Source: Bacillota bacterium (lineage in GTDB: Bacteria; Bacillota; Clostridia; Peptostreptococcales; Anaerovoracaceae). From it: DNA of 5,177 nucleotides. This document shows, piece by piece, positions 1-5,177 of the stretch (the first letter of the stretch is position 1; each line of letters begins with the position of its first letter). The stretch is taken from NCBI GenBank assembly GCA_017549385.1, contig JAFYUX010000097.1, forward strand, positions 1-5,177, read 5' to 3'. The notes beneath the pieces were generated by a model. It saw nothing but the letters and a program-made list of their open reading frames with translations, ran no database searches and was not told the origin of the DNA. Made by a program: the position numbers and the translations under genes.

Positions 1-1
1 C

Positions 2-391
2 ACAGCTGCCTTTATCTACAAAAAAGTACATAACATCTACGGTGCATTTGCAGGTCTCCTGAGCGGTGTTTTACTTTCAACAACTCTCATGCTCCTTTGG
101 AACTACATCATCACACCATTCTTTATGGGTCTTCCAAGAGCAGATGTTGCAGCGATGCTTATTCCGATCTTCCTGCCGTTCAACCTCATCAAGGGTGGTA
201 TCAACATGGCTCTTACACTTATCCTGTACAAGCCGATTGTAACTGCCTTACGAAAAGCAAAAGTCATAGCACCATCCACTACGTCTAGTGCAAACAAATC
301 AAAAGCAAACACTTTTGGTATCGCAATCATCGCAGTTGTAATCCTTGCAACATGTGTACTGGTGGCGCTCTCAATGAATGGTGTAATATAG
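2..391 (+). CDS. ribU: RibU-like riboflavin ECF transporter S component, C-terminal part
   Basis: This is the 3' end of a gene that enters from the left edge; 129 codons plus TAG are visible. The reading frame is open from base 2, well upstream of the first visible ATG at 89, so that ATG is internal and not the start. Visible residues 34-68 match the end of the RibU family: NYIITP, then MGLPR, then LPFNLIKGGIN, which forms the last core membrane helix, followed by a LYKPI turn. RibU is the substrate-binding membrane subunit that captures riboflavin for import by the shared ECF energising module (EcfA, EcfA', EcfT); none of those genes is in the window. RibU is usually about 190-210 residues, so roughly 80-100 are missing. 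Oddly, after a Ser/Thr/Lys linker (about residues 88-103) there is one more hydrophobic segment (about 104-126), making a seventh helix beyond the six-helix S-component core. The gene ends at a strong terminator. An FMN riboswitch, if present, would lie outside the window. Confidence 0.85.
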   Translation, partial: TAAFIYKKVHNIYGAFAGLLSGVLLSTTLMLLWNYIITPFFMGLPRADVAAMLIPIFLPFNLIKGGINMALTLILYKPIVTALRKAKVIAPSTTSSANKSKANTFGIAIIAVVILATCVLVALSMNGVI

Positions 392-411
392 CCGGCATAT
401 AAAGCAAATAA

Positions 412-441
412 AAAAGCTATCTGAGTTATCAGATAGCTTTT
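412..441. terminator. Bidirectional rho-independent terminator between convergent genes
   Basis: A perfect 13-bp inverted repeat (AAAAGCTATCTGA at 412-424 and its complement at 429-441) encloses a 4-base GTTA loop. On the plus strand it is followed by a T-rich run (TTGTTTTTT, 443-451), suited to ending the ribU transcript. On the minus strand the A-rich flank at 404-415 reads as CTTTTTTATTTG, suited to ending the DUF975 operon. It starts 20 nt after the ribU stop and 12 nt beyond the stop of the minus-strand gene. The facing genes and the two T-tracts support use in both directions. Confidence 0.9.
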
Positions 442-453
442 CTTGTTTTTTGA

Positions 454-1614
454 TTATTCTGTTTCCACTGCGTCAGCGGAGCTGTCAGAAACTTCAGGTT
501 CTATTTCTGGAGCTGTTTCGATTTCTGGAACTTCTGTGGATTCTGGTCCAGTGATTTCCCAGTCAAATGGATCAGCTGGAGCAGCATCTTTTTCTGGCCA
601 CTGTCTGCATGTCAGTGTGTCGTAGAACGCTACAAAGCCGAATGTAGGACGTACCAGCACAGTTGCAAATGCGATCATGAGGATCAGATAAGCTGAAATG
701 TAGAAGATGAGCATGAATCTCAGCATTGCCATGTAGTAAGTGAGGAAGTCAGTCATACCTGCAAGGAATGAGTTACCGATGAGGTATACTACTGCGATGG
801 CTGCCACTGCAAGTACGAATATGAGAGCGTACCAGCCGATATATGAGAGGGTTACCAGTAAGAGTTTTACTGAGTTGCCCTTCATGTTTTTAAAGCTGAG
901 TTTTACAGCTTTTGCAATCTTCATGTCAGGGTGATCAGCAATAAGCGGGAATGCCATTGCAAATCTGAGAGTGAGGAGCATTGTGATGATGAGAGATACC
1001 AGTTCGTAGATATATACCAGTACCGGGTAAGCTGTCATCACGTTTGAGAGCAGTGCCATTGGAATCTGGAGCACTACCATGATAATGCCGGAAATCACAG
1101 TCATGAGTATGTACACACCTGTTGTTCTGGCAAAACGTGCATCAGTAAAGAGGCTGAAGAGGTCTTTTACTTTGAACTTTTCGCCTCTGCAGATGTGCAT
1201 AATACCTGAGATAAAACCAAGTGTCAGCGGGCCGCCAAATACTACAGGGATAAGAACTGCGATGATTTCGATTGCTCTGCCTGCCCATGTTGCTGTGCCC
1301 ATCTTAAATGAGCCCAGGATATAAACCAGCATAGTAGGAATCATCATGCAGACCATGTAAAGGAGAGCCTTTGGTGTAGTCTTGAGGACATGTCCTTTCT
1401 GAGCTGCCTTTGCACGCTTTCTTACGTCGCCGACAGTAAAGTCGCTAGTGAAAGCAGGTTCAGGATTTTCTTCCGGAACTTCTTCTTCTGAAACTGCTTC
1501 TTCTGCAGGATCTTCCTCTGCAACTTCAACGGCAGCTGGAACTTCTTCTGTTTCAGGAACTTCTGCTGAAGTTTCCTGAATTTCAAGTTCTTCGTTTTCT
1601 AATTTATTTTCCAT
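454..1614 (-). CDS. DUF975-type polytopic membrane protein with Glu-rich termini
   Basis: Last gene of the minus-strand operon, 386 residues. Residues 1-52 hold 21 Glu with Pro, Ala and Val and are likely disordered. A basic stretch follows (about 65-82, RKRAKAAQKGH). About six hydrophobic segments come next, near 82-102, 115-140, 164-188, 196-226, 250-280 and 298-322. The tail (about 340-386) is again acidic, with about 11 Glu and 5 Asp. Family signs of DUF975 are GGPLTLGF (127-134) early in the membrane part, the core D227-x-P229 through M244-x-G246-N247 to LSYIGW (256-261), and an FY pair (330-331) after the last helix. DUF975 proteins are integral membrane proteins of unknown function. 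With six helices both acidic tails would face the same side, probably the cytosol given the adjacent basic residues. The start at 1614 is supported by GAAAGG at 1623-1628, 8 nt upstream. It lies 30 nt behind the preceding DUF975 gene, its paralogue. A distant link to other membrane families is possible. Confidence 0.8.
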   Translation of the reverse strand: MENKLENEELEIQETSAEVPETEEVPAAVEVAEEDPAEEAVSEEEVPEENPEPAFTSDFTVGDVRKRAKAAQKGHVLKTTPKALLYMVCMMIPTMLVYILGSFKMGTATWAGRAIEIIAVLIPVVFGGPLTLGFISGIMHICRGEKFKVKDLFSLFTDARFARTTGVYILMTVISGIIMVVLQIPMALLSNVMTAYPVLVYIYELVSLIITMLLTLRFAMAFPLIADHPDMKIAKAVKLSFKNMKGNSVKLLLVTLSYIGWYALIFVLAVAAIAVVYLIGNSFLAGMTDFLTYYMAMLRFMLIFYISAYLILMIAFATVLVRPTFGFVAFYDTLTCRQWPEKDAAPADPFDWEITGPESTEVPEIETAPEIEPEVSDSSADAVETE

Positions 1615-1644
1615 TGTTATTACCTTTCGAATCCGTATTTAATT

Positions 1645-2616
1645 TTATTTTCTGGCCATGTTGTTGATCTCATCCTGAATGTTTTCTGGAGTGAGAGTTG
1701 TGTATGGCTCAGGATCTGGAGCATACTGCTCCTTTGTTCTGAAGAAACCGCTTGCTGAAGAATAGAATACAGCTAAAGCAGTGTGAGTGTATGCGCCAAG
1801 TGCGCCTGCAGCAACTGCTGAAATAAGCATTGTCACAATCGCAAGAATGAGCATGCCGATGTTTCCTCCAACCATATACTTGCTGAAGAACATCTGGCAG
1901 ATACCTTCCGGTATCGCGGCTAAAATCATCCAGCCGATAAATGAAAGGCTGAGTAAGATAAACTTCATTTTGTTTCCGCGCATGAGTTTTGAGCTGTTTG
2001 CAAGGGCGTAAGCAGCCTTCATGCCAGGGTTGTCAGTAGCTACGTAATATGCCAGCTGATATCTCAGTACAAATATTGCAGCACCGATAGAACATCCGAA
2101 CATCATACCGATACCCAGAGCAGTGACAAAGTTTGCGCCTGCCAGCATACCGCCTGTCATAACAAGCATCGGTGCCAGCATGAAAATCATTGCCCAGAGG
2201 AAACTGTAGATGATGTACAGCAGATATGTGCGGAAAGACTGGCCAAATCTCTTGAATCCGCTGGCGAGAGTTGACATGCTGAAATACTCATCTCTGATGA
2301 TGTTGAGTGACAGCGTTGAAATTGATACAGCCAGAGCACCGGCAGTCAGGAAGCTGTAAACCGTACCAATCCATGAAAGTTTTGGCAGAGTAGGAAGTAC
2401 TTCTCCTGTAAACATCTCTGGTGTCAGTGTAATCATCGTTGAATTGCCTGTCAGTGCAAGTATGATGGCAGGTAATTGTGCGATAAGCAGATATACCGTA
2501 AAAATCGGAATAGCTTTTTTCCATTTCCCCCTTAATTTTGTGCGAGCCATCTGACGCATCTGCGCCGACGTAAACATAGGTGGCGCCTGCGGTGGCGTGT
2601 AGTAGTTCTGTTGCAT
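1645..2616 (-). CDS. DUF975-type polytopic membrane protein
   Basis: Middle gene of the minus-strand operon, 323 residues. A short Pro/Gln/Tyr-rich head (1-14) precedes QMRQMARTKLRGKWKKA (19-35), the usual DUF975 opening of an amphipathic basic stretch before the first helix. About six hydrophobic segments lie near 35-55, 83-106, 129-155, 162-190, 216-236 and 254-285. The family core runs from 192 to 229: D195-N-P197, M199-K, S208, LMRGN (211-215), LSFIGW (224-229). An FY pair (284-285) and a polar tail with several acidic residues follow. It aligns without gaps over that core with the downstream gene, so the two are paralogues. There is no signal peptide and no catalytic motif; function is unknown, with action at the cytoplasmic membrane inferred. 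The protein is rich in Met (23 residues), with Met 143, 146, 150, 153 and 157 on one face of the third helix. The start at 2616 is set by GGAG at 2625-2628, 8 nt upstream. The 29-nt gap to the upstream gene implies co-transcription. Confidence 0.82.
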   Translation of the reverse strand: MQQNYYTPPQAPPMFTSAQMRQMARTKLRGKWKKAIPIFTVYLLIAQLPAIILALTGNSTMITLTPEMFTGEVLPTLPKLSWIGTVYSFLTAGALAVSISTLSLNIIRDEYFSMSTLASGFKRFGQSFRTYLLYIIYSFLWAMIFMLAPMLVMTGGMLAGANFVTALGIGMMFGCSIGAAIFVLRYQLAYYVATDNPGMKAAYALANSSKLMRGNKMKFILLSLSFIGWMILAAIPEGICQMFFSKYMVGGNIGMLILAIVTMLISAVAAGALGAYTHTALAVFYSSASGFFRTKEQYAPDPEPYTTLTPENIQDEINNMARK

Positions 2617-2645
2617 TTACTAATCTCCATTCCTTTTAATATATT

Positions 2646-3371
2646 TTAATAATCATCCCCGTATTCTATGTCAGGTCCTTCTATAACAGGATTATATCTG
2701 TCTACGAAACCGTCCTGGTAAGGATCGATATCGCTGAAGTACTCAGGGTTGTCAGGGTCATAAGTTTCTGGATCGAAATCGCGAGGAAGTTCGATCGGAA
2801 GCTGATCCATTTCATCTGTGTCGACGGAGTCGTCGTAGTTGTCAGTGTAGTCGTCCTCGGAAAGCTCAGACATTACGTCGTGGAGGTAAGGGTCTGGTTC
2901 CTCAGGCATGCCTGCAGAGAAATCGTAGAGGTATTTTTGACCTGAGAGTTTTTCTTCTCTGAAAAGCATCATGGCTTCGCATGGGCTCATAGTCTGAGCA
3001 GCACCGCCACCTTCTGGTGTGCACTGGATAAGATCAGGCGTCTGGTACCATTCTCTTAAGCGATAGAGCTCGTCAGCATAAAAACCTCTGCCTCTGCCTG
3101 AAGTGTGCTCTGCCAGGTTGAGGAGAACGTCCTTAAACGACTGAATAACTGAGTATAAATCTGTATTGTCATCTGGAATACCGCGGATCAGATCTTCAAA
3201 AAATGATGAAGTCATATCTGTCAGCTCTTCTGAACCAGGGATCATCATGATCTCTGCAAAAGTGTCGTAGTCCATTTCGATGGAATCTTCCATGAGTGCG
3301 GCAAACTGTTCGAAATATTTGAAATCTTCTTCTGACTGAATGTCCAGTTCGTATAAAATGTCTTCTAACAT
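2646..3371 (-). CDS. Hypothetical highly acidic soluble protein, first gene of DUF975 operon
   Basis: I do not recognise this 241-residue protein. By count it has 64 Asp/Glu and only 12 Lys/Arg (27 percent acidic, net charge near -52), with no membrane segment and no signal peptide, so it is probably cytosolic. The first half (about 1-148) has the mix of hydrophobic and charged residues of a folded, mostly helical domain. It contains a small basic patch GRGR (92-95) followed by YRLREWY (103-109), a Gly-rich turn (120-124), and two Cys (117, 131) that are too far apart for an obvious metal site. From about 155 the chain becomes Asp/Tyr/Pro-rich; half of residues 171-190 are acidic, and DP/DPD/DNP turns recur at 200-217, which suggests a disordered tail. 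The start at 3371 has AAAAGGA at 3380-3386 with an 8-nt spacer. Position and spacing make it the promoter-proximal gene of the operon with the two DUF975 proteins. A cytosolic partner or regulator of them is a guess from context only. Confidence 0.85.
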   Translation of the reverse strand: MLEDILYELDIQSEEDFKYFEQFAALMEDSIEMDYDTFAEIMMIPGSEELTDMTSSFFEDLIRGIPDDNTDLYSVIQSFKDVLLNLAEHTSGRGRGFYADELYRLREWYQTPDLIQCTPEGGGAAQTMSPCEAMMLFREEKLSGQKYLYDFSAGMPEEPDPYLHDVMSELSEDDYTDNYDDSVDTDEMDQLPIELPRDFDPETYDPDNPEYFSDIDPYQDGFVDRYNPVIEGPDIEYGDDY

Positions 3372-3449
3372 AGCATATGTCCTTTTCTGATTTTATGGTA
3401 TCTAGTATATCCGTAAGAATCTGTGCAAATCGTGTTTACCTATCATTAA

Positions 3450-3478
3450 ATTATCCCACAAAGTCATTTTCAGTTCAA
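3450..3478 (-). promoter_or_regulatory. Predicted sigma-A promoter of the acidic protein/DUF975 operon
   Basis: On the minus strand TTGAAC (3473-3478) lies 17 nt from GATAAT (3450-3455), which is close to the housekeeping consensus with ideal spacing. Transcription would begin near 3443, leaving a leader of about 70 nt before the start codon at 3371. It points away from the pepF promoter. A second AT-rich -10-like TATACT (3404-3409) has no convincing -35 partner. Confidence 0.65.
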
Positions 3479-3520
3479 CTGTCGAATTATGTCAGGACTG
3501 CTCCGCAGACGGCTGTAAGC

Positions 3521-3550
3521 TTGATTTTATAAGGCTTTATGGGGTATAAT
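3521..3550 (+). promoter_or_regulatory. Predicted sigma-A promoter of the pepF-like gene
   Basis: TTGATT (3521-3526) and a perfect TATAAT (3545-3550) are separated by 18 nt. Transcription would start near 3557, giving a short leader of about 25 nt that already contains the ribosome binding site. There is therefore no room for a riboswitch or attenuator. The -35 box lies about 43 bp from the -35 of the opposing promoter, so a regulator bound between them could affect both. Confidence 0.75.
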
Positions 3551-3563
3551 AAAGTTTACAGTT

Positions 3564-3571
3564 AAAGGAGG
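3564..3571 (+). promoter_or_regulatory. Strong Shine-Dalgarno sequence of the pepF-like gene
   Basis: AAAGGAGG is a near-complete complement to the 16S rRNA 3' end and sits 10 nt before ATG at 3582. It fixes that start codon and predicts efficient translation, stronger than the AAAAGGA, GGAG and GAAAGG sites of the opposing operon. Confidence 0.9.
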
Positions 3572-3581
3572 TATTTACCTT

Positions 3582-5177
3582 ATGGGAAACGAAAAAAAAC
3601 TCAGACAGAGAAGTGAAATAGATCAGAAATACAAGTGGAACATCGAGGCGATGTACAGCGATGAGGCTGACTGGGAGTCAGATTTTACAGAAGCTCTCGC
3701 TCTCGGTGACAAGTTTGCAGAGTTTGCAGGCAAGCTTGGGGATAACTCAGAAATCATGCTGGAGGCATTCAAACTCAGAGATGACGTATGGCTCAAGGCC
3801 GAAAAGGTTTACGTATACGCTCACATGAAGGGCGACGAGGATAACAGAGTATCCAGATATCAGGAACTCAGCCAGAGAGCTATGTCTATGCTTTCTCAGA
3901 TTTCTGCAAAGACAGCGTTCTTTACACCAGAACTCATGTCACTTCCAGAAGGCACTATTGAGAAGTTCCTGGATGAAAATGAGGATCTCAGACTCTACGG
4001 ATATGTCCTCTCCGACATGCTCCGCAGACGTGAACACGTGCTTTCAAAAGAAGAAGAATCTCTCATGGCACAGTTTGGTGAAATCACAGGTGCCCCAAAG
4101 CAGATCTTCAGCATGATCAACGACGCCGACATGAAGTTTGGCACAGTTGTTGACGAAGAAGGTGACGAAGTAGAACTCACTCACGGCAACTACATCAGCA
4201 TGATGGAGTCTTCTGACAGAAGAGTGAGAAAAGAAGCCTACAAGGCAAAGTATGCCGCATACATCAAACAGAAAAACACACTGGCATCAACTTATTACTA
4301 CAACGTAAAGAAAAATGCCGTGTTATCAAAGATCAGAAAATATGATTCATGCCTGGCGGCAGCCCTCAATCCGGATGATATCCCAGAATCAGTTTACAGA
4401 AATCTCGTAGACACAGTAAACGCAAATCTGGGTTCACTCCACAAGTACGTGGGCCTCAGAAAAAAGATGCTGGGTCTCGACGAAATCCACATGTACGATA
4501 TGTACGCTCCGCTGGTTCAGATGCCAAAGAGAAACGTACCATATGAAGAAGCTCTCGACATGGTAAGAGCAGGTCTCGCACCTATGGGTGACGAGTACAT
4601 CGCGGATATGAACGCAGGTATCGAAGCAGGCTGGATCGATGTTTACGAAAACGAAGGCAAGACAAGTGGTGCATACTCTTTTGGCAGCTACGACAGCATG
4701 CCTTACGTGCTCTTAAACTACAACAGCAAGTTCAAGGACGCCTTTACTATCATCCATGAGTTAGGCCACTCCATGAACTCTTACTACACTCGCAAAAAGC
4801 AGCCATTCATTTACGGCGGTCACTCAATCTTTACAGCAGAAGTGGCATCCACAGTAAACGAATGCTTCCTGATGCACGACCTTCTCGGCAAGTGCACAGA
4901 TAAAACAGAAAAGCTTTATCTGCTCAACCTCTATATCGAAGAATTCCGTACAACAGTTTTCAGACAGACTATGTTTGCTGAGTTCGAACTTCTCGCTCAC
5001 GAAGCAGTAGAAAGAGGCGAAGTGCTCACAGCAGAAAAGCTCAGCCAGATTTACGGCGACCTCAACAAAAAGTACTTCGGACCAGACGTTATCTACGATG
5101 ACGAAATCGCTATGGAATGGTCACGTATCCCGCATTTCTACAATGCATTCTACGTTTACAAGTACGCTACAGGTTAC
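3582..5177 (+). CDS. pepF: Oligoendopeptidase F (peptidase family M3B), 3' end beyond window
   Basis: A zinc metallopeptidase that cuts short oligopeptides in the cytosol; 532 codons are visible with no stop before the right edge. The family is about 600 residues, so roughly 65-70 are missing. The opening (R10-S-E-I to YKWNIEAMY, 10-25) is typical of PepF. An N-terminal helical domain occupies about 1-200, including the PepF N-terminal region near 115-185, and the M3 catalytic domain follows from about 205. SGAYSFGSYDSMPYVLLNY (362-380) leads into the zinc site HELGH: His392 and His396 are ligands and Glu393 is the catalytic base. Glu420 in AEVAST, 24 residues after His396, fits the third ligand. 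The last visible residues, IPHFYNAFYVYKYATGY, contain the family's conserved C-terminal His/Tyr substrate-binding segment. There is no signal peptide. Residue 399 is Asn (HSMNSYYT), where relatives I recall have His (HSMHSYYT). It has its own promoter and faces away from the DUF975 operon; its role is presumably peptide recycling. The M3B assignment is firm, but the exact subgroup is not. Confidence 0.95.
   Translation, partial: MGNEKKLRQRSEIDQKYKWNIEAMYSDEADWESDFTEALALGDKFAEFAGKLGDNSEIMLEAFKLRDDVWLKAEKVYVYAHMKGDEDNRVSRYQELSQRAMSMLSQISAKTAFFTPELMSLPEGTIEKFLDENEDLRLYGYVLSDMLRRREHVLSKEEESLMAQFGEITGAPKQIFSMINDADMKFGTVVDEEGDEVELTHGNYISMMESSDRRVRKEAYKAKYAAYIKQKNTLASTYYYNVKKNAVLSKIRKYDSCLAAALNPDDIPESVYRNLVDTVNANLGSLHKYVGLRKKMLGLDEIHMYDMYAPLVQMPKRNVPYEEALDMVRAGLAPMGDEYIADMNAGIEAGWIDVYENEGKTSGAYSFGSYDSMPYVLLNYNSKFKDAFTIIHELGHSMNSYYTRKKQPFIYGGHSIFTAEVASTVNECFLMHDLLGKCTDKTEKLYLLNLYIEEFRTTVFRQTMFAEFELLAHEAVERGEVLTAEKLSQIYGDLNKKYFGPDVIYDDEIAMEWSRIPHFYNAFYVYKYATGY

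Noticed and set aside
443..625. Plus-strand 60-codon open frame rich in Ser/Gly
   Set aside because: It lies antisense to the acidic C-terminal tail of the 386-aa DUF975 protein. The Ser/Gly bias is the mirror of Glu and Pro codons, and there is no ribosome binding site.
2288..2524. Minus-strand 78-codon open frame inside the 323-aa DUF975 gene
   Set aside because: It is an alternate frame of a well-supported membrane protein gene with family motifs; its own product has no recognisable pattern.
3365..3376. Tiny upstream frame ATG-CTA-TGT-TAG overlapping the start of the acidic protein gene
   Set aside because: Its ATG is only 3 nt from the Shine-Dalgarno sequence, too close for efficient initiation, while the main ATG has the normal 8 nt. 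It is most likely a chance ATG.
3498..3508. Small hairpin CTGC-TCC-GCAG in the divergent promoter region
   Set aside because: A 4-bp stem without a T-tract is too weak for a terminator or a convincing operator, and it lies upstream of both predicted transcription starts.
3499..3511. 13-bp word TGCTCCGCAGACG also present inside pepF near 4019-4031
   Set aside because: There are only two copies, one within coding sequence in a normal Met-Leu-Arg-Arg context, with no flanking similarity. It is probably chance rather than a repeat family.
3995..4180. Minus-strand 61-codon Ser-rich open frame
   Set aside because: It is antisense to the pepF coding region, whose product matches the M3B family throughout, and shows no sign of independent expression.

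Overview
The window looks like a chromosomal segment of a low-to-moderate GC member of the Bacillota, most likely class Clostridia. The basis is the gene content (an ECF-transporter riboflavin S component, two DUF975-type membrane proteins, an oligoendopeptidase F), strong AAAGGAGG-type ribosome binding sites, and consensus TTGANN/TATAAT-type promoters. Frequent AGA arginine codons fit as well. I cannot place it to genus. I see no mobile element, RNA gene, CRISPR array or sign of recent transfer.

Layout from left to right: (1) the 3' end of a plus-strand gene for a RibU-like riboflavin transporter subunit, cut by the left edge. (2) A strong hairpin with a T-tract on each side, which can end transcription from both directions. 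(3) A three-gene minus-strand operon, read from about 3371 down to 454. It encodes a very acidic soluble protein of unknown function, then two consecutive polytopic membrane proteins of the DUF975 type, with gaps of 29 and 30 nt and a good Shine-Dalgarno sequence for each gene. (4) A compact 210-bp divergent promoter region with one good sigma-A-type promoter facing each way. (5) A plus-strand pepF-like gene for an M3B zinc oligoendopeptidase, cut by the right edge after 532 codons.

The flanking genes are ordinary housekeeping functions: vitamin uptake and cytosolic peptide turnover. The part that is not understood is the central operon. The two DUF975 proteins are diverged paralogues of each other, aligning without gaps over a 38-residue core. 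One carries long Glu-rich tails at both ends, and the other has a transmembrane helix with methionines lined up on one face. The first gene of the operon makes a strongly acidic, non-membrane protein. The shared transcription unit suggests that the three act together at the membrane, but nothing in the sequence identifies the activity.
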